In this document: one piece after another, positions 25,465 through 33,483 of the stretch
How positions within the stretch are numbered: position 1 is the stretch's first letter
Layout: every line of letters begins with the position of its first letter
From: Candidatus Symbiothrix dinenymphae
GTDB taxonomy: Bacteria > Bacteroidota > Bacteroidia > Bacteroidales > Azobacteroidaceae
Length of the DNA: 54,776 bases
Assembly (NCBI GenBank): GCA_001417715.1
Contig: BBRT01000096.1
Coordinates: 1 to 54,776, forward strand
Direction: 5' to 3'
Translations under genes and position numbers: made by a program
The notes under the pieces: generated by a model
Database searches by the model: none
What the model was told of the DNA's origin: nothing
Seen by the model: the letters and a program-made list of their open reading frames with translations, nothing else

Positions 25465-26394
25465 TTACTTCAACTCTCGAAACACCCCTTCCATGCGGAA
25501 GCGATTGACACCGTCATCAAAGTCATACCAAAACTTGAACCCGGGATTAGCTCCGGTTGTGACGTATTCGGCCGCACCGTCAACGATGGGCATGCCACCA
25601 CTGTCCCAAGCTTCAACTCTAAAGTTGTTGCCCGTGGTATGGACAAATTGGATGCCTGCGCTTGATAGTGCTGCGTAATAAGCCGCCTGATCAGCCCATA
25701 ATGTGTTGTATTCTGCCAGTGTTTCTTTCGTGGCCTCATGCAAAAAACGGACTGTACTGTCTGATGTCGCCGTCAATATCCGCGAGACGTTTATATCCGA
25801 AGGCACCCCGTCTTCTACCCACACACCGCCGTCATTTCTAAGTTTGACTTTGCTTGCCTCAAGCTGATAATTGCCCGACCAATCGTTCACTAATTTCAGG
25901 ACAAATATGATGTCCGTTCCCTTCCCGGCTTTTTGGTAATTGGATACCGCATCAATAGCCATGCCGATAGCATACAGCGAATCGCAATGCAGGCTCGACG
26001 TATTGATTGTAAACGGAAAACGGGTGTAGATTTCCCCCGCAGGAAGGGTCGCCTTCCATGAGGAAACATTCACGATGGCACCCGGCAAGGCTTGGTACTT
26101 CACCAGCGCGTCAAGCATATACTTGCCATTATACCAGCCGATAAGGCTGTCGGTTTGACGGAGTGTAATTTCTACATCCTGCTCAACGCGCTTCGTACCG
26201 CTCGCCGCAATAGAAACGAAAGTTCCCTCCTGACTGCCAAAAGGCACATTAAAGGTTGCTATCCGCTCACTTGCGCCAACAATGTAAATATCTTTTTGAT
26301 ATTGCTCGCCCGCCAACGGGTCAACCACTTCGCACGCCTGAAAAACCGGCGCCACAAAAAGCACTAAAACTACAACTTTTCTAAAACTATTCAT
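25465..26394 (-). CDS. DUF1735 (BT_3987-like) PUL-associated lipoprotein
   Basis: A 309-aa lipoprotein (VFQACEVVD, Cys21). Residues about 35-150 match the DUF1735 sandwich that occurs in surface glycan-binding proteins (QKDIYIVGASERIATFNVPF, then a second Ig-like strand set). The C-terminal part (about 165-309) is a second beta-rich domain ending FWYDFDDGVNRFRMEGVF. No catalytic residues are evident. Last gene of the operon; it would help capture the glycan at the surface. Confidence 0.72.
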   Translation of the reverse strand: MNSFRKVVVLVLFVAPVFQACEVVDPLAGEQYQKDIYIVGASERIATFNVPFGSQEGTFVSIAASGTKRVEQDVEITLRQTDSLIGWYNGKYMLDALVKYQALPGAIVNVSSWKATLPAGEIYTRFPFTINTSSLHCDSLYAIGMAIDAVSNYQKAGKGTDIIFVLKLVNDWSGNYQLEASKVKLRNDGGVWVEDGVPSDINVSRILTATSDSTVRFLHEATKETLAEYNTLWADQAAYYAALSSAGIQFVHTTGNNFRVEAWDSGGMPIVDGAAEYVTTGANPGFKFWYDFDDGVNRFRMEGVFRELK

Positions 26395-26443
26395 AATCTT
26401 TAATTTTAAATTTCTAATTTCTAATTTCTAATTTTTTTGTCTT

Positions 26444-26538
26444 TGAACCGTGATTTTCACAAGATTTTCAAGATTACCATGATAATCTATTCTCTTTCAT
26501 CTTGCTAATCTTGAAAATCTTGTAAAAATCATGGTTCA
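26444..26538. repeat. Large imperfect inverted repeat between SusD and DUF1735 genes
   Basis: The arms 26444-26476 and 26506-26538 are each 33 bases and pair with only a few mismatches (left arm starts TGAACCGTGATTTTCACAAG), around a 29-base loop. The transcript would fold into a long hairpin between the two cistrons. A third piece, three tandem TTTCTAA units, precedes it. The long stem looks like a mobile miniature element or an mRNA-processing site. Confidence 0.75.
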
Positions 26539-26544
26539 GACAAC

Positions 26545-28569
26545 CTACCATCCCGGATTTTGCACCAAATTACTGTTATTATTCAAAGCCGTTTTTGGAA
26601 GGGGCAAAAAATAATTCTTCCAATCAAAATACCGGCGACCTTTTTTATTGGTGATGGTGGTTAGCGTGTGAAAATCATTGCGGTTAGCACCTCTAATATT
26701 CATCCCTGTCACGGGCAGGTTATAAGCTGCGTAGGCTTCGCCCCAACGACGGATGTCGTGGTATCGGTGTCCTTCGCAGGCAAATTCAATGCGCCGTTCT
26801 TTTTTGATAAGGTCGCGCATATCGTCACGAGACGGGAGAGCAGCTAAGCCGGGCAATCCTGAGCGATAGCGTATCTGATTGAAAGCGTCCAGTATCTCGT
26901 TTTCATCTCTTCCCGTCACGGTGATGCCGTCCTCGCTATAACTGCCGTCTAATTCGTTCAAAGCCTCCGCATAATTCAGCAGCGTTTCCGCATAGCGAAA
27001 AACCAGGAATGATTTGGCTTTTATTATCCCGCTAGTAACCGCATCTTCGGGGTGAACGTATTTTTTGCAGGTGTAAGCCGTATGGTTATAATCCATGGGG
27101 AAGAATTGATTGGGACCCGCATTTCCGCTCATCGAATAGTCTACTGTGACATTTCTAACAGTATTGCTAGTGTTTGTACTTGATGTGTTGGGCCAATAAC
27201 AATATTGAAATCCCATGGTCACATAAAAACGCATTTCGCGGTTGTCATACATTTTAGCGGCGATGGCTTTTAACGTATAGCCTGAAAAATTTTTATCAGC
27301 TCCGATGGGGTCCGCCGCATCCGATTGCATGGTAAAGGGCGTTCCGTCAGCCATATAAAAAGCGGATGCCACATCGTGCGTCAGGTTCAAGCCGTTCATG
27401 CCACCCATTGCCGCAGACATGACCATGCCGGCAGGGCTGTCGCGTCCACCCGTCGTCGGACCGCTGGTATAGATGGCTTCGGTATTCTGTTGAGGAAGTA
27501 CATCTCCATTGAATACTTCGGCAAAAGAACGGTAGGTGTCAATTTCAGAAGGGTCGAACTGAGTAATGGGACGGGTAGCGTATGCCGCTGTTACCGCTGC
27601 GGGCAAAACGTAGGTATCCTGCCTTTTTTTTGCGGTGTGAAGTGCGTATAATCCCGTATTCATAATGCGTTTGGCTGCTACCGCGGCTTTCCCCCATTTT
27701 TTATTGTCTTCGGTTTGACTGATGTAATGTGCGCCATCGCTTTTGCGGGTCCAGTCGCTGTATAATCCGCCACTGCCGCCGTTAAACCAGGGACTGGCTG
27801 CATACAAACGAACGCGGGAAATAACTGCCAGAGCTGCCTCTTTGGCCGGAATGGTTATTTCGAACGACGAGCGGTTTGCGCGTGACGGAAGGAATGTGGC
27901 CGCTTGTTCCATATCTTTACAAATTTGCTCCACACAGTCATCGTAAGTGGAGCGTTCAACGGACAATACCTCCGGCGCGGCGTCCACGGCAAATCCTTCT
28001 TCGGGCAAGACAGGCACCGGACCATACTGCAACAGGAGTAGATAGTAATAATATCCCCTCAGGAAATGACATCTTCCTATGAAATCCCGCCTGTCGATGT
28101 CGGACATATCCGTCACCTCGTGGATGCGTTGCAGAATAGTACTTGCTTTTCGTATCCCGATATAGCACTTGGAATAATTCTCGTACGGATGCCCCCGCGG
28201 ATCCCCATCCTGAGTGATTATCGTGGTCGGCGTGAGTTCGTCTTCCAAAATCAAGTTGGAGGAATGACGGGCGTCGGTGATGAACGAGATGAAGTTCTCA
28301 TCCGATGCGCCCTGGAAAGGCAAAACAACGATATTATAAATGCCATCACTCTTCGTCCATAAATTCCCTTCGTTCGGCAAATAACTGGCCGCTTCTTTCA
28401 GGTACTGGTCCACCTTGTCTCTTCTGGTGAATATGGAATCCAACTGCTGCGTATTTTTGAAGTAGTCGTCCACATCCAGAAAGTCATTACATGAGTACAG
28501 GAGTATGCCTGATAGGCAAACACTCAGCACTCGCATCTTTAATAATATCTCTTTTATAACTGTTTTCAT
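26545..28569 (-). CDS. SusD/RagB-family glycan-binding lipoprotein
   Basis: A 674-aa lipoprotein (LLYSCNDFLDVDD). SusD features include the early YDDCVEQICKDMEQAATFLP helix and C-terminal IKKERRIEFACEGHRYHDIRRWG. It is longer than the starch-type SusD (529 aa), as in larger-substrate systems. It follows the second SusC by 29 bases and should form the lid of that porin. The ligand is not readable. Confidence 0.9.
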   Translation of the reverse strand: MKTVIKEILLKMRVLSVCLSGILLYSCNDFLDVDDYFKNTQQLDSIFTRRDKVDQYLKEAASYLPNEGNLWTKSDGIYNIVVLPFQGASDENFISFITDARHSSNLILEDELTPTTIITQDGDPRGHPYENYSKCYIGIRKASTILQRIHEVTDMSDIDRRDFIGRCHFLRGYYYYLLLLQYGPVPVLPEEGFAVDAAPEVLSVERSTYDDCVEQICKDMEQAATFLPSRANRSSFEITIPAKEAALAVISRVRLYAASPWFNGGSGGLYSDWTRKSDGAHYISQTEDNKKWGKAAVAAKRIMNTGLYALHTAKKRQDTYVLPAAVTAAYATRPITQFDPSEIDTYRSFAEVFNGDVLPQQNTEAIYTSGPTTGGRDSPAGMVMSAAMGGMNGLNLTHDVASAFYMADGTPFTMQSDAADPIGADKNFSGYTLKAIAAKMYDNREMRFYVTMGFQYCYWPNTSSTNTSNTVRNVTVDYSMSGNAGPNQFFPMDYNHTAYTCKKYVHPEDAVTSGIIKAKSFLVFRYAETLLNYAEALNELDGSYSEDGITVTGRDENEILDAFNQIRYRSGLPGLAALPSRDDMRDLIKKERRIEFACEGHRYHDIRRWGEAYAAYNLPVTGMNIRGANRNDFHTLTTITNKKGRRYFDWKNYFLPLPKTALNNNSNLVQNPGW

Positions 28570-28598
28570 AAATCTTTATTTTTTATTATGTTATCTAT

Positions 28599-31500
28599 TT
28601 AAAATGTTGCCACTAACTGAATGGTAAATTTGCGTTGCAGGGGATACACAGCCCCATTGTCTGAAGCCTGTGCCGGGTCCCACAATTTCACACTATCCCA
28701 CACGTAGAGGTTTTCGCCCAACAAACTGAAGGTGGCCGTTTCGAAAATCACAGCTTTTGACAGCCATTTTTTTGGAATGGAGTACGCCAATTCCACATTT
28801 TTCAGGCGTACATAAGACCCGTCAGCCAGCCAGAACGTTGATGCACGATTGTTGTTGAGGTTGGGTCCGTAAGTCAGGCGGGGAAAACGGGCATTGGGAT
28901 TTTCCGTCGAAGGGTCGCCCGAATAGGAAGCCGGCGTCCAGCGATTGCCCTGGTCAGCCACTATCGCCAGCACGTTGCCGGTTTCGGCTCCTGCAAAGGG
29001 ATAATAACCGGAGCCTCCCATAAAATATTCGACACCGTTCACGCCTTCAAACAGCCCGCTTATACTGAAGCCTTTGTATCGGTACTCCAAAGCCAATCCA
29101 TATTGTATCTGCGGGATGTTGGAGAACGACAGCGGCACAATATCCTCATCGTCAATCTGTCCGTCGCCATTGACATCTTTGTATTTGATGTCTCCGGGCT
29201 GCACATTGCCCATGTAGGTTTGCTTGGGGCTTGAGAGAACATCCTGTTCATCTTTGAACAACCCTTCGGCAATCAGCCCTCTCAATATCCCGTACGGTTT
29301 GCCGGAGTATGCCTGATAGGGGTAGTTTACACCTGACTGTTCCCAGTAATCCACTTGGTTTCGCGTCAGCGTATAGTTACCGCGCACGGTCACACTCATA
29401 TCTTGTGCAATAGGCTGGGTGAAAGAGATGTTCCCGTCAAGCCCCCACGACGACATTTCGCCTATGTTGGCATACGGAAGAGTCAAATTCAAACCCGATT
29501 CAAGCGGAGCACTTTCACGTTGCTGGAAGATGCCGGTGGTTTTATTTTGGTAAAAGTCCACCACGAAATCAAGCCTGTTGCCAAACAGTTTTCCATCAAT
29601 ACCCAAGTCCAGTTTAGTGGTGGTCTCCCATCGCATATTGGGTGAGCCGACTTGTGTTTCTTTCAGTGTCGGTCCGCCCCATATACCTGCTGTGCCCGTT
29701 GCAACAGTGGTAAGGTATGGAAAGCGAACATTCAGTCTATCATTACCCACCTGTCCGTACGACCCGCGGAATTTCAGGTAATTGAAGAAGGGCAATGTGT
29801 TCGTGAAAAAACCGTACTGACTGGGAATCCAACCGAGTGCGATGGAAGGGAACAGACCCCAACGGCTTTCTTTCTTAAAGTTCTCCGAGCCGGTGTATCC
29901 CAGATTTCCTTCTATCAGGTAGGTATCCTGGAACGAATAGGTAGCCCTTCCCGAATACGCCTGATAGCGTTTCGGTATGACATCGAACATGGTGTCGCCC
30001 CATCCGCTGTCTTTACCTTCCTGCCGGTAAAAATGGAACAAACCGGTCACGCGGTGGTCGTCATTGAAGACCCGACTGTAATTGGCTTGCGCTTCGAAGT
30101 AATACTGCCTGTCCGAGTGAGAGGTTTGTATTGACGTCAGCGCAATGGCATTTACAACTTTTCTCGTGTTCAGGGAGCCATCTTGGAGGCGGCCTGAAGC
30201 GGGAGTGGCAAAATACAGCTCGGGAGTCATGTTGTTTACGATAATGTGGTTGCCGTTGGTGGTCAGAGAGAACAGTCCCTGTATGGACAATCCCTCCACA
30301 AACATACCCAAGTCCTGCTTCAAGGCAAGATTTGATTTGGCACTGTATCGCTCAATGGCTTTGTATCCCGTGTAGTTCAACTGTATGTATGGCGACATCT
30401 GGTCACCATTAAGACCAAAAGAAGGCAGTTGACTGTTGGAATAGCGCACAGGAACAATGGTTGGAGGCAGATTTGCCTGCGCCGCCCACAAGGCATTGTT
30501 ATCATCTCCAAATCCCGGAGCATTTTGGCTGACGAACACGGTCTCCAGATTCATCGAAAGCACGGTCGATTTCGTTATATTGGCGTCCACATTAGCCCGA
30601 AAATTGTATTTGTGATAGTCCACATTGGCTTTGTATGGCGAGTTGGCGTCCTGCTTAAACAGCGCTTCGTTGTTAAGCACACCAAGGCTCACATAGTAAC
30701 GGGCGTTTTCACCGCCGCCTGCAATACTCAGGTGGTGCTGATTGTTCCACGCATGGTCTTTGAGAATCACATCTCGCCAATTGACATTGGGATACAAATC
30801 AGGGTCTATTCCCGTCCGGTACATATCCATTTCGAGGGGAGTATATACAGCAGAATTGCCTCTTACCATCCTTGCTTCATTTGCCAAACCGGCATATTGA
30901 GAGGCATTTACATATTCCGGCATACGCGGAGAATAGGAATACGTGGCATTCGTCTTGAAATTGATACGCATCTTACCGGATTTTCCTCGTTTGGTGGTTA
31001 CCACCACCACGCCATTGGCTCCGCGCGTGCCATACACCGCGGTGGAGGAAGCATCCTTTAAGATGGAGAAACTTTCAATATCGGCAGGGTCCAGGTCATT
31101 CAGATTGCCTTCAACCCCGTCAATGAGTATCAGCGCCGATTGACTGGCACCGAAAGTAGCGATACCCCGTATCCAAAATTCGGAGAAATCATTGCCGGGC
31201 TCGCCGCTACGTGTGACAGCAATAATGCCCGGCACACGACCGCCCAGCATATTGCTCACCGAAGTAGCAGGCACTTGCAAATCCTTGGCTTCAATGCTGG
31301 TGACAGCACCTACCACCGATATCTTGCGCTGAGCACCGCGCCCCGATACTACCACCTCCTCCAGTTCGCTCACATCGGGCGTCAGACCTATTCTTTCCCT
31401 TTCCTTGTTGGAAGTATAAGTGATTTCTACCGTTTTATATCCAAGAAAGGAATAGCTCACCACAGAGCCTGAAGGGATGTTGTCCAACTTGAATCTGCCA

Positions 31501-31670
31501 TCGACATCCGTAGTGGTGCCTGTGGTTGTTTCTTTTACCGCGACCGCCACACCGGGCAGTGTTGCCCCCTGTTCATCCATTACGACACCTGCTACTTTAA
31601 CCGTTCCACTCTGTGCAAATGCCGAGAGCGACAAAGCGAGTGTCAACACTATTAATGCTATATGTTTCAT
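28599..31670 (-). CDS. SusC/RagA-type TonB-dependent outer-membrane transporter (second PUL)
   Basis: A 1023-aa protein with signal peptide, carboxypeptidase-D-regulatory-like domain (about 24-100, VAGVVMDEQGATLPGVAVAV), plug with SALILIDGVEGN and GTRGANGVVVVTTKRG, and a beta-barrel ending in LVATF. It differs clearly from the first SusC, so the two loci serve different glycans. It is preceded by the IPT/NHL lipoprotein (26 bases). Confidence 0.93.
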   Translation of the reverse strand: MKHIALIVLTLALSLSAFAQSGTVKVAGVVMDEQGATLPGVAVAVKETTTGTTTDVDGRFKLDNIPSGSVVSYSFLGYKTVEITYTSNKERERIGLTPDVSELEEVVVSGRGAQRKISVVGAVTSIEAKDLQVPATSVSNMLGGRVPGIIAVTRSGEPGNDFSEFWIRGIATFGASQSALILIDGVEGNLNDLDPADIESFSILKDASSTAVYGTRGANGVVVVTTKRGKSGKMRINFKTNATYSYSPRMPEYVNASQYAGLANEARMVRGNSAVYTPLEMDMYRTGIDPDLYPNVNWRDVILKDHAWNNQHHLSIAGGGENARYYVSLGVLNNEALFKQDANSPYKANVDYHKYNFRANVDANITKSTVLSMNLETVFVSQNAPGFGDDNNALWAAQANLPPTIVPVRYSNSQLPSFGLNGDQMSPYIQLNYTGYKAIERYSAKSNLALKQDLGMFVEGLSIQGLFSLTTNGNHIIVNNMTPELYFATPASGRLQDGSLNTRKVVNAIALTSIQTSHSDRQYYFEAQANYSRVFNDDHRVTGLFHFYRQEGKDSGWGDTMFDVIPKRYQAYSGRATYSFQDTYLIEGNLGYTGSENFKKESRWGLFPSIALGWIPSQYGFFTNTLPFFNYLKFRGSYGQVGNDRLNVRFPYLTTVATGTAGIWGGPTLKETQVGSPNMRWETTTKLDLGIDGKLFGNRLDFVVDFYQNKTTGIFQQRESAPLESGLNLTLPYANIGEMSSWGLDGNISFTQPIAQDMSVTVRGNYTLTRNQVDYWEQSGVNYPYQAYSGKPYGILRGLIAEGLFKDEQDVLSSPKQTYMGNVQPGDIKYKDVNGDGQIDDEDIVPLSFSNIPQIQYGLALEYRYKGFSISGLFEGVNGVEYFMGGSGYYPFAGAETGNVLAIVADQGNRWTPASYSGDPSTENPNARFPRLTYGPNLNNNRASTFWLADGSYVRLKNVELAYSIPKKWLSKAVIFETATFSLLGENLYVWDSVKLWDPAQASDNGAVYPLQRKFTIQLVATF

Positions 31671-31696
31671 ATTTTATGTATTTTTATGTTTAAAAT

Positions 31697-33232
31697 TTAT
31701 TCAACACTATATTTACAGATTTGAGATTCCCACCATTCGGCGATGTAAAAATTACCTTCCCCGTCATACGAAATATCCGAAGGGTCGAGCAAAACCGACT
31801 TAAGTGGTTCTCCTTTTACTCTTGGAGGCGGACCTTCCACGCCGAGCATTCCGGCAACGGTGCTTACATACCCGTCAATGCCCGATATTTTCCGAATCAC
31901 ATCGCCCTCATTTGCTACGTTGTTAACTCCCCCATCAGTGGAGTTTTGTTCGCAAATGTAGAGATTGCCTTCGTCGTCCATACACATACCCATCGGTTGA
32001 AAGAAACGGGCGTCTGCTAAAGCCCCGTCAATAACGTGGGAGCTCAACGGATCTCCGGCGTAGCGTACCGCCTCTACTCCGTCGCCCCAGTTGGCTCCGG
32101 TTTTGGTGATTTTATAAATGCTGTACGATTGAAAATAGGAAGCGTAAAAACAGTCTTTAAACCGGTCATACACCATGTAGGGGGCCCAACCGGAAGTCGG
32201 CAAACCTGCGATGCTTGTGCTTATCTCCTCTGTTACATCCGTATTCACGTTGTAACGGGCGAATATTTTCTCTCTATGACAGAAATACAGCCATTCCTGA
32301 TTGGGGTCATGGGCTTTATCCTGCATGACAAGCGTGCGTATCTTGTCGTATGGTACTGTTTCAGGTGTTGTCATTTTAATTTCGCCGATACCCTGCGGCG
32401 CCCACCCGCTTGTCTTACTATATTGGTACACCGTATATGGAGGGTTCAGAAACGTATTATATACGATGGTTCTCTCCTCGTTTACAGCCGGTTTACCCAT
32501 ATAAGCATTCTGCTGTAAGGTGATAACCTGATTGTCAGGTTCCGATATAAAGCGCGTTCTTGCGGCAATACCTTGATGAAAGCCAAAAGTCATTACCTGT
32601 CCACCGCCAAGGGCAACAATCCCCTGTGGTTTAAAGAAGGTAGCAGTCGCCAAGGGTCCATCCAAAGCACCACGAGCATCATTTTGACCATAGTTTCCAT
32701 TTGAGTTTCCTGCCCCTGCAAACCATGAAACGGTTTCCCTCGCTGTATAGCCAAATGTCTTGGAAGCAGTCGCTGCCGAGCCACCGGCTACGCTTACCTT
32801 AATTTGGTTGCTTCCCGAACTCTGCTTTGGTGCAAGGCAATAAATGGTTGTACCGCTTGCACTAATTACGTTAGCCTTTCTATCGGCAACGCCATCGTTA
32901 AACAGTACCTCTACTTGCGATGCATCAGTTCCGAAATTAGACCCGTAAATGAGCACCTTTTCCCGAATTCTGCCCGAGTCGGGTGTGAATCCGGTAACAG
33001 TCACAGGCAAAGCCGGATTGTGAGGGTCACCTCCCACCTGACTCTGCGTAAACTCGTACGTTTCCTCTTTGCAACCGTAGCTAAGAGCGAAAAGCACCGA
33101 TACGAAAATTCCACTAAGGAATAATGAAACTTTTCGTCTTGAGGCTCGAAGGCTTCGTGCCCCCCCCCCCCCAAGAGAACGCCATGTGGTGGCGTAGTGT
33201 TTGCAAAGTTTGCAAACTTCCTGTAATTGCAT
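31697..33232 (-). CDS. IPT/TIG and NHL-repeat surface lipoprotein with a G-tract near its start
   Basis: A 511-aa protein from ATG 33232 (MQLQEVCKL). A lipoprotein signal (VSLFLSGIF, then YGC at Cys53) lies unusually far in. It is followed by an IPT/TIG domain (about 75-160, VTGFTPDSGRIREKVLIYGS) and six-bladed NHL-type repeats (about 170-510, GPLATATFFKPQGIVALGGG; GALADARFFQPMGMCMDDEG). Such proteins are common PUL surface binders. The stretch MQLQEV...SLGGGGARSL before the signal is not typical of a lipoprotein and contains a 13-base G tract. A second ATG at 33243 in another frame would be joined to the lipoprotein if the tract were 11 or 14 bases long. First gene of the operon IPT/NHL-SusC-SusD-DUF1735. 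Confidence 0.75.
   Translation of the reverse strand: MQLQEVCKLCKHYATTWRSLGGGGARSLRASRRKVSLFLSGIFVSVLFALSYGCKEETYEFTQSQVGGDPHNPALPVTVTGFTPDSGRIREKVLIYGSNFGTDASQVEVLFNDGVADRKANVISASGTTIYCLAPKQSSGSNQIKVSVAGGSAATASKTFGYTARETVSWFAGAGNSNGNYGQNDARGALDGPLATATFFKPQGIVALGGGQVMTFGFHQGIAARTRFISEPDNQVITLQQNAYMGKPAVNEERTIVYNTFLNPPYTVYQYSKTSGWAPQGIGEIKMTTPETVPYDKIRTLVMQDKAHDPNQEWLYFCHREKIFARYNVNTDVTEEISTSIAGLPTSGWAPYMVYDRFKDCFYASYFQSYSIYKITKTGANWGDGVEAVRYAGDPLSSHVIDGALADARFFQPMGMCMDDEGNLYICEQNSTDGGVNNVANEGDVIRKISGIDGYVSTVAGMLGVEGPPPRVKGEPLKSVLLDPSDISYDGEGNFYIAEWWESQICKYSVE
33160..33172. repeat. 13-base C tract (G tract in the gene)
   Basis: Thirteen consecutive C on the + strand, within the first 25 codons of the IPT/NHL gene. 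Its length decides which of two upstream start codons is in frame with the lipoprotein. Confidence 0.9.
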
Positions 33233-33284
33233 TTTTCTTTCATAAATCTTAATTTTAAAAATGTTTAATAAAATTTTTTTTTGT

Positions 33285-33318
33285 GAATTGCCACTACGAC
33301 AACTCAGCGGCAAAGGTA
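33285..33318 (-). promoter_or_regulatory. Promoter of the second PUL plus conserved initial-transcribed element
   Basis: TACCTTTGC (33318-33310 on the - strand) followed, after six bases counted from TACCTTT, by GAGTTGTCGTAGTGGCAATT plus C (33305-33285). The same element with two changes and identical spacing precedes the first SusC (21365-21398). Confidence 0.65.
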
Positions 33319-33398
33319 GAGAATGTTTTTGAAATGACAATGGATTTTTTAAATTTTAACACTTCGAGATGTTAATGTTTGTTAAATTCGTTATTATC

Positions 33399-33427
33399 GT
33401 CATTGCGGGCTTGACCCGCAATGACGG
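33399..33427. repeat. Dispersed GC-rich palindrome, copy 3 (intergenic)
   Basis: The core ATTGCGGGCTTGACCCGCAA with CGTC and GACG extensions on each side, the most symmetrical copy in the window. It sits between the promoters of the second PUL and the helicase gene. Confidence 0.8.
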
Positions 33428-33455
33428 TTCGGGCAATTTTTTTCAAAAAAAATGC

Positions 33456-33464
33456 TACCTTTGC
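33456..33464 (+). promoter_or_regulatory. -7 promoter element for the UvrD-type helicase
   Basis: TACCTTTGC, 20 bases before ATG 33484. It rules out the in-frame ATG at 33421, which lies upstream of the promoter. Confidence 0.7.
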
Positions 33465-33483
33465 ACACTTTTCAACAATACAA

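Noticed and set aside
33421..33483. Longer start of the helicase at ATG 33421
   Set aside because: The extension runs through the TACCTTTGC promoter element; the start at 33484 matches PcrA N-termini.
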